NCBI GenBank assembly: GCA_963422465.1
Contig: OY730169.1
Location: 620,001-684,000 of the forward strand
DNA: 64,000 bases
Source: Lichina pygmaea
Taxonomy: Eukaryota; Ascomycota; Lichinomycetes; Lichinales; Lichinaceae
Direction of reading: 5' to 3'
A program made the translations under genes and the position numbers. Positions 33,682 through 45,682 of the stretch are shown here, in pieces; positions within the stretch are counted from its first letter, which is position 1; every line of letters begins with the position of its first letter. Under the pieces are notes generated by a model. The model ran no database searches and was not told the origin of the DNA. It saw only the letters and a list, made by a program, of their open reading frames with translations.

Positions 33682-35354
33682 ATGGCTTCGCGACACTTGG
33701 CCCAGCACTTTTCCAGAGCCTTGCGGAGTCGCGCAGCCCTCAGGAGTCTTCGAAGAGGCTTCGCTACCCCTGTCGATCATGCGGTCAAGACGGAGAGTAC
33801 CACGTTGTCCAACGGTCTAACGGTATGACCATGATAGATTCTGACTACCGAGATGTTATTCTCAATCTAACAACGCTCAGATCGCAACGGAACACTCTCC
33901 ATGGGCTCAGACTTCGACAGTAGGCGTCTGGATAGACGCCGGAAGCCGGGCAGAGACGGACAAGACCAACGGAACCGCTCATTTCCTAGAGCATCTTGCA
34001 TTCAAGGTATGCGTTCGAAGATCTGTGTCAGCTGGTCTCAGATACTAAGCTGCCTCTCTAGGGCACTCAAAACCGGACACAGCATCAATTGGAGCTTGAG
34101 ATTGAAAATTTGGGAGCGCACCTGAACGCGTACACTTCGGTACGTGCGGACGACAATGGGCAGAGGCGTATGGCTTATTGTTACACAGCGAGAAAATACC
34201 GTCTATTACGCCAAAGCTTTCAACTCGGACGTGCCTGCCACCGTAGGAATTCTCGCGGACATCCTTCAAAACTCCAAGCTAGAGTCGCAAGCGATAGAGC
34301 GTGAAAGGGATGTCATCCTGCGAGAACAGGAAGAGGTGGACAAGCAGCTCGAGGAGGTGGTCTTCGATCATCTGCATGCCACCGCCTTCCAGGGACAGGC
34401 GCTCGGTCGAACGATTCTCGGCCCACGAGAGAATATCTTGAGCATCAAGCGCGACGACCTCGTTGGCTACATCAAGCAGAACTACCTCGCGGAGCGCATG
34501 GTCCTTGTCGGCGCAGGCGGAGTACCACATCACCAGCTTGTCGAGCTGGCCGAGAAGCACTTTGCCAAATTGCCGACAGAGCCCCCCAGCGCAGCGTCCT
34601 CAGCGCTCTCCGCCGAACAGAAACGTCGTCCTGATTTTGTCGGGTCGGAAGTGCGAATACGCGACGACACCATGCCAACCGCACACATCGCAATCGCCGT
34701 CGAGGGTGTCAGTTGGAACGACAACGACTACTTTACAGCCCTTGTCACACAGGCCATCGTTGGCAACTGGGACCGAGCCATGGGCAACGCGCCGCACATG
34801 GGCAGCAAATTGAGCCGATTTGTGCATGAGAACAACCTTGCGAACAGCTTCATGAGTTTCTCGACGAGCTACAGCGACACCGGGTAAGTCTGCATGCATG
34901 TCGGAGCCCAGCGCTGCCTCTTCGTCGGCGTGCATCGCTAATTGCCGGCTCTACCTTGGCAAAAAGCCTGTGGGGAATCTACCTCGTGACAGACCGCCTC
35001 ACACGAATCGACGACCTCACACACTTTGCCCTGCGGGAATGGTCTCGTCTGTCGTTCGACGTCAAGGAAGCCGAAGTCGAGCGGGCCAAAGCGCAGTTGA
35101 AAGCGTCGATCCTACTCTCTCTCGACGGCACCACCGCCGTAGCCGAGGACATTGGGCGCCAGATCGTGACGACGGGGCGCCGCATGAGCCCGGAGGAGGT
35201 GGAGAAGGTCGTAGGGGGCATCACCGAGAAGGACGTCATGCGGTTCGCGCGGGAGAAGCTCTGGGATCGCGACATTGCCATCTCCGCCGTCGGCAGCATC
35301 GAGGGCTTGCTCGACTACAATCGTGTCCGAGGGGATATGAGCCGGAACGCGTAG
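33682..35354 (+). CDS. MAS1: mitochondrial processing peptidase beta subunit
   Basis: The catalytic beta subunit of MPP, which removes presequences from imported proteins in the mitochondrial matrix. Five exons: 33682-33822, 33881-34006, 34062-34139, 34189-34883 and 34967-35354, giving 475 residues, the usual length. The first exon encodes an Arg-rich presequence ([20 protein letters not shown]). The inverted zinc motif [11 protein letters not shown] sits across exons 2 and 3, with the distal Glu region in [20 protein letters not shown] and [20 protein letters not shown]. Later landmarks are [23 protein letters not shown], the [17 protein letters not shown] junction and the ending SRNA. All introns are 49-83 nt with GT-AG ends. 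Yeast MAS1 is the orthologue; in Neurospora the same protein also serves as a complex III core subunit. Confidence 0.95.
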
Positions 35355-37186
35355 AGCCGGGAGAACTTGAACAGGAGCAACGTATGTTTCCGAGGCTCGT
35401 CTTAAGCTTTTTCCTGGCGATTTGCGCTGCAGGAGGCAAGCAGCAGGAGCGCAGTTTGTCCTTCAAGATTGGTTCTGTATCATAGGTGCTGTGCTCTTTC
35501 GATAGAAATCCGGCGACACAACATCACCGGGATGTACGAGGTAATCTCTTCCCTTGGGACGAGAAAGTGGTAGAAGGTGCTTCGATCTGACAAGGAACAT
35601 CTACGGGGTACTGTGACATCTCAGACAGCTTCTCGGAGCAAGCTTCAAGCTATATATTCGGCTGGCTGACTGACCATTCGAGGCGTTCCGTATACTCGGA
35701 AAACTTTGAATTCTAAGGGTCCAAGAAGTAGATACGACGACCGCGTCAGCTTTCTGGGGCGTCCCCGAGCTTGACAGTTGTAGATAGGTAAATGAAGTGC
35801 CTGCCTTGGTGGCCGACAATCTCTTTGCATCCTGCATCCTGCTCGAAAGAGTAGGCGGCATGTACTTGTCTAGAGGCTGGAACTTTCCACGTTCTGCCTC
35901 TGCCAACATGCTATGTAGGTCAGATACCCTCAGCGGACCGAATTGGAGATGTTGGTGTCTGTGGCGGGTTCATAGCGTGTCGGTATGATGATTCGACTGC
36001 TGGGAGCTCACGGTCTCGATTGTTGCAGGTTGCTTGTTGAGCTATCGCGGGGCTGATGAACAAGGCAGATCATGGAGTTCGGTCGTTTGATCCTTGTTGG
36101 ATTGAGGCCAAAGCTGATCTTAACTTATTGCTCGAGTCAAAGCCTCGATGACAGCATGCAGCCTAGGGAGGTCATTTCTGGGAATGTCTTCGTGCCGTAA
36201 GATGACGAAGCGCCTCAAACATTGACACTGTCAGCGTCGGCCGTGTATTTTGTTCGGCAAGTCTGTGGTGAGGGTTTTCTCTCAATGCTGTTGACTCGCT
36301 GTGGACAGTTGATAACAGTACAAAGCCAAGATGGCGAACATGTCAGTAGCCGAATGAGCTCTCGAGTTGAATCCGAACACGGACCAGTTCTGGCCCTACG
36401 GTAATGGCACAAGCCACGGAAACTATTTCACAAAAGGCTTGCTGATACAACGACGGAGAAAGTCCTGTCCAAATACCGTCGGATGTTCCTACGACCTTGA
36501 TATCAGTCCGGGGATTCCACGTGTGGCCTTCAAGCCAAGGGTTTTTGTTGACCGGGGACTCTACGGAGAGTTGCCCGCGGATTTGCAGGGGTGTCGAGAT
36601 CAGCCTCCCCCCGAGCGACGGCTAAACTGTTGTCTGCAGGCACGTGACAGTTTGCAGAGTTTTCCTCTTCTTCTTTGTTGTCGCTCCTAGATTTTAGTTA
36701 GGCCAGAGAGAGACGAATCTACACAGTTGACTGGTTGTCAGCTAAAGCACCTCTCCACATAGTCGACCGACCGTCGGCTTTCAGTTTTGGTGTACGGCCC
36801 CATTAGCACCCAAAACTGAGGTGTGTACACCTACATCTCAGGCTTCTCGACAGGGGTGACCCTTCGTACAGTACGTTACGTACATACAGTACTCATGTAC
36901 GTACGTACCGTACATACATACCATACCCATTCTGGCTTTGGTTAAGCCTGAAGTTGCTTCGTCTCGCCCAAAGATTCCTGCTCGTGCGACTGTGGTCCCC
37001 TACTGTCGCTTAGGAATCTCGGTGCTGGAGCGGGCAGTAAGTCTGGGACGAGCCAATGTCGGGCAGGGCAGAGTCGATGCCAGCGGGCTGTTACACTTCA
37101 TCATGCATCATCGCTCAGCCTCGAGGCTCGGCGCTGGAGAACAATGCGTGCAAGGCTGCAGCCTTGTTCTCAGCCGCACACAATCC
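35355..37186. other. gene-free spacer with GTAC array
   Basis: 1.8 kb with no convincing gene. A dense GTAC-word array covers 36861-36925. The last 250 bp are probably the original upstream region of the STAND-N/ankyrin gene now found at 52416. Confidence 0.5.
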
Positions 37187-37238
37187 TTTTATATAGCCCC
37201 TCATTGACCCCAAATCGAGTCTCGGGCATCTCCACTTC
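37187..37238 (+). promoter_or_regulatory. TATA box and leader left behind by the LINE insertion
   Basis: TTTTATATAG at 37187-37196 is a good TATA element, followed by about 50 nt of leader up to an ATG at 37247 that lies inside the left target duplication. Because the duplication also contains the start codon of the gene at 52416, this is inferred to be that gene's former core promoter. It now faces a LINE fragment. Confidence 0.6.
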
Positions 37239-37252
37239 ATCTCGCGATGGCC
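37239..37252. repeat. target site duplication, left copy (LINE at 37253)
   Basis: ATCTCGCGATGGCC, identical to 52408-52421. It contains the ATGGCC start of the downstream host gene. Confidence 0.88.
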
Positions 37253-38679
37253 AAACCTTGCAAGAGTAGAGTGTGAGAAGCTACACCTGCCCTTCCACTT
37301 CCAAGACAAATATGAAGTGGATGAGTACTTGGAGTATCTTGACAACTTTCTCCAAGAAATAGCAAGCAAATCCACACAGCTCCAGAAGCAATCTGGCCAC
37401 TCAGTTCCCTGGTGGAATCAAGAGATCCAAAACAAGGTTAAAGAGGAAAGAAGAGTAAGAAGAAAAGTGCAAAAAAGGCAAGCAAGTCAAGAGGAACTTG
37501 AGCAAGCAACTAAGCTCAAGAAAAAGGCAGTCAGAGATGGAAAACAGAACACTTTCAGACACCAAATCCATGAGCTGGCCAGCTCTTCAAAGTTCTGGAA
37601 GCTTGCAAAGTGGGGAAAGTCCAAAGCCAACAAGACTCCTGATCTTCCTCTGGTTCCTGACCTGGAAACACAAGAAGGAATAGCCAAAACCTTTGAGGAA
37701 AAGACTAAAGCCTTCTCACAACAGTTCTTTCCAAAAGCTCTAGTTCCAGAACCAGGCTCAGAAAGCTCCCAGACTATCTCTGAGATACAGCTCTCCCAGG
37801 AGGTAACATGTGAAGAAGTGGAGCAAATTCTGGCCAAGAAGAAACCTTTCACAGCAGGAGGGAGAGATAAGCTGCCAAATGGATTTCTGAGAGCTCTGGG
37901 GCCTAGGTTCTGCCAAGCTCTAGCTATTCTGACTTCAACATGCTGGAAACTGGAGTACTTCCCTGAAAGATTTAAGAGTGCAAAAACAGTCTGCTTGAGG
38001 AAACCTGGCAAGGGAACCTACAATCAAGCTAAAGCCTGGCGCCCTATAGCTCTGCTAAACACAACAGGCAAGCTGATGGAAGCTATTGCTGCAGCCAGAC
38101 TAAGCAAGATAGCAGAAGAAGCTGGACTATTGCCAGATATCCAGATGGGCTTTAGGAAAGGAAGATCCACAGAAGCAGCACTTTTCCTTCTAACCTCCCA
38201 AGTGGAAAAAGTCTGGAAGGAAGGCATGGTTGCATCCCTACTCTCACTGGATATCTCAGGAGCCTATGACAGAGTTCTCCCCAAGATACTACAGCAAATT
38301 CTGAAAAGAAAAGGAATACCTGCCTGGCTAGCTTCCTGGATCTACTCCTTCTGTGATAAGCGCTCTACCACTCTTGTCTTTGATGATTCTGAGTCTTATT
38401 CTATTCCTATTCATTGTGGAGTTCCTCAAGGTTCTCCATTATCCCCTATTCTTTTTCTATTCTACATTTCTGAATTGCATGAGACTGTGCATACTCCCTC
38501 TTCTGGTGTATCTGCCCTGGGGTTTGCAGATGATACAAATCTGCTTGCTTTTGGTCACTCCTTGAAAAGTAACCTTCTGAAGTTAAAGAACACACACCAC
38601 AAATGTCTATCCTGGGCTGCAAGACATGGAATAGTCTTCTCACCTGAGAAATATGAAATACTTCATTTTTCCAGAAGAA
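37253..38679 (+). pseudogene. LINE ORF2, piece 1: linker and reverse transcriptase
   Basis: The open frame runs without a break through the reverse transcriptase palm: Asp residues of SLDISGAYD and of FADD are present. It is cut off at HFSRR by the first LTR element. The upstream end begins mid-protein (CEKLHLPFHFQDKYEVDEY), so no start codon of its own is expected. Confidence 0.85.
38675..38679. repeat. 5-bp target duplication of LTR element 1, left
   Basis: AAGAA, matched at 44815-44819 on the right side of the element. Confidence 0.85.
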
Positions 38680-39032
38680 TGTTAAGGCCTAGGCCGGAAC
38701 AGCCCAGGTAAGCGAGGGAGGAGTGTTAGTCATGCGGAACAACATCCGACCGATCCGGTGGACGAGCAGGAGCTAAGCGAGGAGCTCGTCCACGCAAAAG
38801 GATGATACCCCTCGAGGAGACCCCCCCCTTGGGGCATCTGTATAAAGACCCCCCAAAGGGCCCGGAGGGATTAGCTCTCCAGGCTGAACACCAATGCACA
38901 CATCGTACTGAGACAATAGCACAGGAGAGTTACCCCACCTGTCTATTCCTCTACCGAGTCCCTGTCTAGAATCCACCCCGCGAAGCAACAGACCGAGCCG
39001 CCTTCTGTGTGAACCCGGCCCGGCCTTTAACA
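38680..39032 (+). repeat. 5' LTR of element 1
   Basis: 353 bp, starts TGTTAAGGCC and ends CCTTTAACA. It has one 35-bp repeat unit (38757-38791) and a TATA-like GTATAAAG at about 38840. Confidence 0.9.
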
Positions 39033-42000
39033 GTTTCAGCCTCTAACATATAGGACACTGACTTGATACGATGGTGGATCCACGAAGCCCTACCCCTTCT
39101 CAGGCAGCCCAAGCCCAGGCTGCTCAGGCGGCTCAGGCCCAGGCTGTCCAGGCGGCACCTATTGTTAACCTACCCCTGAAGCCCTTGAAGGTAGGTGCCC
39201 CGAAGAGGTACGATGGATCCAGGGGAGGACTGGAGTTGTTCTTCTCACAACTGGAGCTCTACTATGGGTTCAACACAGCCCAGTTCCCGACAGACCAGGA
39301 GAAGGTGCTGTTTGCAGCCTCCTACCTGGAAGGACCAGCCTTCGCTTGGTTCAACATCTACTTAAGGGATTACCTAGACAATCAGGCAGACCCCAAGGAG
39401 CAAGAAGACAATACCCGACGGGTCATGGGAAGCTTGAAAACTTTTAAGACAGCCATGAGGAAGATGTTTGGGATCCTTGACAAGGAAAAGGATGCGGAAC
39501 GAAAGCTCCAAGCACTGCAGCAAACTGGATCAGCATCAGAATTCACAGCGAAGTTCCAACAACTAGCAGTGAGGACCCAGTGGGGGGACAGTGCACTAAC
39601 AGCACTATTCTACCAAGGCCTCAAGGAACGAGTCAAGGATAACATCGCGCGAGGAGACTGACCAACCGAGCTCTACGAAATGATCGAGACTGCAGCTCGC
39701 ATCGACGACTGACAGTTTGAGAGAGAGCTTGAGAAGTGAGGCAAGCAGACGAAACCATGGGTGAAGAAAAAGCCAACACCTGCCAAAGATAACTACGGCT
39801 TGGTACCTATGGAAATTGATGCGGTGGAACCACAAAAGAAGGAGACACAGAAGTGTTACAATTGTCAGAAAGTGGGCCACCTTGCGGTGAACTGCAGGAG
39901 TAAGAAGAAGAACAAGAAGGGCAAAGGGAAGCAGTTGAACGCCACAAGCACCTGGAAAGGCAGGGAGATGGAGGAGCCCCAGAGGGCCTCCCAAGGCACA
40001 CTACCCCACAATCACCCTGAGGCAGCACTCCTCAGAGAGGAGGACAACCTCCGACAACACACCGAAAAACTCAAGAACATGCTCCAAGAAACCTTGGACC
40101 ACCTTGACGAGGTCTGAAGGAAGGTTGACAGAATCCACTGGGAGGACGACCTGATCTCCGAGTTTGACACAACTGGCTATATGGAGGAACAGGTTGACGA
40201 CAAGGAAGCCCAGCCACCACCAGTCCCCGACAAACCTGTCCTTCAACAATAGGACACAACCCTATCAGAAATAGGGGAGACGCAAGTGTCATGATGGGTT
40301 GATGATACCCTCAGCATCACACAGGTCAGAGACATTGCTGATGATTGCAACCAAGACCTGTGGGAACAATGCCTCACCACATGATGCAAACGACACATGG
40401 TAGAGCGTCAGGCCCAGGGCCTAGGCGGCTCAAAAAACTAGCAGCGCTCTTCAAAACCGGGGTCGGAAGAGCAGGCAAGACAACACCCCGGGAGGAAGGA
40501 GTCAAGCTGAGCCTTGACGCAACAGCCTGCAGCCCGCACTTTCACATCAAGATCAGAGTCAATGGGTGGTTGGCTAAGGCCATGATCAACTCTGGTGCGA
40601 CTGGCAACTTCATGTCAGAAAGCTTTGCCAGAAGAAACAAGGTTCCAGTCCAAGGCAAGAAAGACCTCTACCAGTTGACGGTAGTGGACAGAACACCACT
40701 CTCCAAAGACAAGGGACAAGTGACGAAGGAGACCAAGAGTCTGAGACTGAGTGTCCATGGCATGATGATCAGAACAGAGGAATTCGACTTGGTCCGAATA
40801 CCACACAAAGTTATATTGGGACTTCTGTGGTTGGAAAAACAAAACCCAAGGATTGACTGGACAAGAAGGCAACTAGTCTTTCCAGATAAGACACTGGTCA
40901 CGGCAGAACCAGGGGTGACAATCAAAGAAATCTCACTGACACGCTGGAAGAAATACCACTGGCACAGGCAGGCCTGTGTGGCCTGGATGAAACTCTGAAC
41001 ACAACAACTTTGCACCACGCAAGACGCCGTGGGCAAGACTCAGGCACCGCAGTTGCCAAGTGAGTATAAAGAATACCAGGAGATGTTCGAAGAAACAGTG
41101 ATCGTGATGCTACCAGAACATCAGGAGTGGGACCACGAGATTCCGCTGGAAGACAGAAAAAAACCCACACACAGCCCTATCTACGCTCTGTCAGCAAAAG
41201 AGCTTGAGGCCCTGAGAGACTACCTGGACAAGAACCTAGCGAAAGGGTTCATAAGACCTTCAACATCACCAGCTGGATACCCGATATTGTTTGTGCCAAA
41301 GAAAGATAGCAAACTTTGACTGTGTGTTGATTACCGGCGGCTAAATGTGATTACGGTGAAGAACTGCTACCCACTGCCACTGATATCAGAAATCCAAGAC
41401 TGGATCCAAGGAGCCAAATAGTTTACCAAGTTTAACATTTGAGGCGCTTTCAACCTGGTTAGGATGAAAGATGGCGAAGAATGGAAGACAGCCTTTCGTA
41501 CAAGGTACGGGCACTACAAGTATACCGTGATGCTATTTGGCCTTACGAATGCACTGGCAACATTCCAATCACTTATTAACGCTGTCCTCCGACAATACCT
41601 GGATATATTTGTCACCGCTTATATCGACGATGTCTTGGTATACACCAATGGAACCTTGGAGGAGTATAAACAGTATGTCAAAACAATCCTACATGTACTC
41701 CGGAAAGCAGGCATGAGGTTACGCCTTGATAAAAGTGTTTTCCACACGAAAGAAGTGGAATATTTGGGGTTGATCCTGACAACAGAAGGAATCTGAATAG
41801 ACAACACAAAGACAGCAGCAGTACGAGACTGGCCAACACCCAAAAACCTCAAAGAAGTACAATCCTTCCTAGGATTTGCAAACTTCTACTGACGATTCAT
41901 CAAGGACTACTCAAGAACAGCAGCAGCCTTGACAGAGTTAACCAGAAAGAACAAATCTTTCAGGTGGGGGGAGAGCCAACAAGCAGCCTTCCAGGAGTTG

Positions 42001-43792
42001 AAGAATAAATTCATCTCCACACCCATTTTGGCATCATTTGATCCTGAGAAGAGGATCATTCTGGAACCTGATGCCTCAGACCAAGCATTGGGATCCTGCT
42101 TGTGTCAACCAGATGCTGACAACCGCTTACACCCTGTCGTGTACCGATCGAGAAAGTTCTCTGGCCCAGAACTGAGGTACGATGTTCACAACAAAGAGTT
42201 GCTAGCAATCGTCGACGTATTCCAAGAATAGAGGCCTTACTTGGAGGGGGCAAAATACATGGTAGACGTGTACTCAGACCACAAGAACCTAGCTTACTTC
42301 ACAACAACAAAGAAGCTAAACTGACAGCAAGTTTGATGGGCAGAGTTGTTAGCATCATACAACTTCCAAATTCTCTACCGGAAGAGCACTGAAAATACTC
42401 GAGCAGACGCACTCAGCAGGCGACCAGACCTGATGGATGAGAAAACAACAGAGGAACACCCAATCCTAGTGACAAAAGGACAAACCCTGGTCTATGCCCA
42501 ACCCCAACTGGCAACAACAGAAACAAAGAGTCCACTCCTTACCCTTGGCCACAAGACAGCAAACAAAAAGGAAATTGTGCCAGAAAGAGCACAAGAGGAG
42601 GTGATCTGGAGGCACCATGACAGGCCTTTGCACAGACACCCTGGGCAAGATAAAACCTTGGAGAAAATCCAAAGGAACTACCGCTTCAACAGAATGAAGC
42701 GCAAGGTGACAGAGTTCATCCGCAACTGCGAACAGTGCGCGAAGAACAAGCCATCAAGACATAAGCCCTATAGGCAGGCACAGCAAATGGACCTACCCGA
42801 GGCACCATGGGAAACTATCACGATGGATTTTGTGGTCAAGTTGCCAAAGTCAACAGACCCAGCAACAAAGGTGGTATACGATAGTATTTTGGTGGTTGTT
42901 GACAAGCTCACCAAATACACCCACCTGGTCCTGTGGAAAGAGTCAGGAACCACGAACAAACTTGCAAGTGTCCTACTCAGAGAGCTGGTAAGCCACTGAG
43001 GGCTACCAAAGACAATCATCTTGGATCAAGACAAACTCTTCACCTTGAAATTCTGGAACATGTGGACAAGGCAACTTGGCATTGATACAAGGATGTCAAC
43101 AGCCTACCACCCACAAACTGACAGACAAACTGAGCGGACAAACCAGACAATGGAGCAGTATCTATGACACTACGTCAACCACCAGCAGGATAACTGGGTG
43201 GAACTGCTACCAATAGCCCAGTTTGTGTACAATGACCAGCAATACAGCGTGACAGGGACAACACTGTTCTTTGCGAACTACGGAAGAAACCCCTGATGGC
43301 AGGCAACAGCAGGAGGCAATGTTGTTGATGTTAGCAAACTCGCTGCTATGCACGAGATGATGAAAACAACAATCAACTGTGCCCAGAACGCCACCGCCCG
43401 CTGACTACACGACAAAAGGTTGAAGGGACCAACCCTGGAAAGGGGGGATAAGGTCTACCTATCAACAAAAAACCTGCGCTCAAAGTGACCAAGCAAAAAG
43501 CTGGATCACGTACAAATCAGACTATTCGAAATTGAGAAGCGCACTGGGAAGGTCAACTATCGACTGAGACTACCACAAAAAGCAAGGATACACCAAGTAT
43601 TCCATGTCTCGCTGCTCAAACCAGCACCCAGCGACGCAGAGATCAAGACAGAATGGAACTTTGAGGATGACAAAGAAGAGTACAATGTTGAAAGAATCCT
43701 GGATAGTCGAAGAAACAGACAGAAAACTGAGTACCTGGTGAAGTGGTTAGGATTTGACGAAGAGGAAAATTCGTGGGAACCAACCGAGAACT

Positions 43793-44242
43793 TCAGCTCT
43801 GCGATGAACCAGAAGCTGGTGGATTACCACCAAGCAAACCCGCAGCGACCAGGTCTGACAGAGACAACAGCTTGAGAGAAGCCAAAGCCTCTGAAGAGAA
43901 GATGTCCTCAAAGGACAGTGGAGCAGCAGCCTGACTGGCCTCCTGTTTGCGGATAACGCGGAGAGCCTCCTGTTCCTGAGCATCAAGGGATTCCTGATCC
44001 TTGATGGCGGACAGCTCACGACAGATAGCATCAGCCTCCTTCTGTGAGAGATAACCCAGCTGCCGGCGGAGGCAGATCTGCCGGGGAAGCAACTTTGACA
44101 ATTGGTCATCAGTCTCCCGCAACTGAGCCTCAAGCTGCTCACACTCAAGTTCCATCTTCTTCCATTCTGATTCTGAGAGATGAAGGTCGCAGCGATGACT
44201 CTTCTCAACACACCGACAACAAAAAGATGATGCGGAGCTCAC
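43793..44242 (-). other. antisense ORF at the 3' end of LTR element 1
   Basis: A minus-strand open frame of about 149 codons lies opposite the chromodomain end and the stretch before the 3' LTR. It encodes a Cys-containing start and a charged heptad-like helix (SESEWKKMELECEQLEAQL), and is clearly the same protein as in element 2 (50632-51081). It is part of the fossil element. Confidence 0.6.
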
Positions 44243-44426
44243 GACACACTTGGCGTGGTCGCGATGACAAGCACCGCATGCGATTTTTGATTCCTTGCCT
44301 ATTTTGCCAATACAACAAGAAAGAAAACTGCGATGACAAGTTCAAGTTGTCTGGCTTTGGTTCATGACAAAAGAGGAGCAGGAACAAAAAGGATCTGGGG
44401 ACAGAACCCTTGGAGGGAGGGGATAG

Positions 44427-44814
44427 TGTTAAGGCCTAGGCTGGAACAGCCCAGGTAAGCGAGGGAGGAGTGTTAGTCATGCGGAACAACATCCGACCGA
44501 TCCGGTGGACAAGCAGGAGCTAAGCGAGGAGCTCGTCCGGTGGACAAGCAGGAGCTAAGCGAGGAGCTCGTCCACGCAAAAGGATGATACCCCTCGAGGA
44601 GACCCCCCCCTTGGGGCATCTGTATAAAGACCCCCCAAAGGGCCCGGAGGGATTAGCTCTCCAGGCTGAACACCAATGCACACATCGTACTGAGACAATA
44701 GCACAGGAGAGTTACCCCACCTGTCTATTCCTCTACCGAGTCCCTGTCTAGAATCCGCCCCGCGAAGCAACAGACCGAGCCGCCTTCTGTGTGAACCCGG
44801 CCCGGCCTTTAACA
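44427..44814 (+). repeat. 3' LTR of element 1
   Basis: 388 bp, with two 35-bp repeat units (44504-44573); otherwise almost identical to the 5' LTR. Confidence 0.9.
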
Positions 44815-45244
44815 AAGAAGATCAGACAATCTTCAGCTCAAGCTCAGACTGGGGAATGTGATTCTCAAACCAAAAGAAGAAGTGCGAGTACTTGGAGTGT
44901 ACCTAGATGCAAAGCTCCACTGGCACAAACACCAGAGGATTATTCTTCAAAAAGCACAGAAAGCACTCTCTTCTCTTTCTAGAACTTCCTATTCTACTTG
45001 GGGCTTTCCAGTTCACACATCACGTCTGGTGTACACTGCTATACTGAGATCTCTACTGAGCTATGCAGTGGGGATCTGGTTTAACCCTCTAAGAAAATCC
45101 TCCAATATCTCTTCTCTTGTTTCATTTCAAAACAGATGCCTAAGACTTATTGGGGGTGCTTTCAAAGCCACTCCTTCTTTTCTATTAGAGAGTGAGCTTT
45201 TTCTTCTACCTCTAGACCTCTACTTTAAATTTCGCACTGCCTGT
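44815..45244 (+). pseudogene. LINE ORF2, piece 2
   Basis: Middle piece of the LINE reading frame between the two LTR elements: RVLGVYLDAKLHWHKH, SYSTWGFPVHTSRLVYTAIL, YAVGIWFNPL and FQNRCLRLIGGAFKATP. These are typical of the thumb and connection region after a Tad/I-type reverse transcriptase. No internal stop is seen. Confidence 0.85.
45240..45244. repeat. 5-bp target duplication of LTR element 2, left
   Basis: CCTGT, matched at 51599-51603. Confidence 0.85.
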
Positions 45245-45682
45245 TGTTAAGGCCTAGGCCGGAACAGCCCAGGTAAGCGAGGGAGAGGTGTTAGTCATGC
45301 GGAACAACATCCGACCGATCCGGTGGACGAGCAAGAGCTAAGCGAGGAGCTCGTCCGGTGGACGAGCAGGAGCTAAGCGAGGAGCTTGTCCGGTGGACGA
45401 GCAGGAGCTAAGCGAGGAGCTCGTCCGGTGGACGAGCAGGAGCTAAGCGAGGAGCTCGTCCACGCAAAAGGATGATACCCCTTGAGGAGACCCCCCCCTT
45501 GGGGCATCTGTATAAAGACCCCCAAAGAGCCCGGAGAGATTAGCTCTCCAGGCTGAACGCACATTACGAGTGACAATAGCAAGAGAGTTACCCCACTTGC
45601 TATTCATCTATTGAGTCCCTGCCCTCCTCGGTCAAAGACAGGACCACCCACATTCTGTGTGAACGTGGACTGGCCTTTAACA
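45245..45682 (+). repeat. 5' LTR of element 2
   Basis: 438 bp, TG...CA ends; four tandem 35-bp units at 45322-45461, then a TATA-like GTATAAAG at about 45509. Confidence 0.9.
45322..45461 (+). repeat. 35-bp LTR minisatellite, four copies
   Basis: The unit begins GGTGGACGAGCAGGAGC and ends GAGGAGCTCGTCC. It contains the inverted pair GGACGAGC and GCTCGTCC, so each unit can fold into a short hairpin. Other LTRs here have one (38757-38791, 51343-51377) or two copies (44504-44573). Confidence 0.9.

Larger units (their letters stand above)
38680..44814 (+). mobile_element. LTR retrotransposon 1, Ty3/gypsy chromovirus (broken)
   Basis: A full-length but badly broken element with well over a dozen breaks. 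Bounds: 5' LTR 38680-39032, 3' LTR 44427-44814, TG...CA ends and an AAGAA target duplication. Parts in order, approximately: capsid (39070-39720), CCHC zinc knuckle (39850-39900), protease (40555-40830), reverse transcriptase (41190-41780), RNase H (42010-42420), integrase (42600-43300) and a chromodomain (43670-43840). The order with integrase last and a C-terminal chromodomain marks the chromovirus branch of Ty3/gypsy. A purine-rich tract (GGAGGGAGGGGATAG) precedes the 3' LTR. The two LTRs differ by few bases plus one 35-bp repeat unit, so the insertion looks recent although the interior is decayed. It lies inside the LINE and is the sister of the element at 45245. Confidence 0.9.

Noticed and set aside
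37500-38011. Minus-strand frame opposite the LINE reverse transcriptase
   Set aside because: Shadow of the well-supported sense reverse transcriptase frame.
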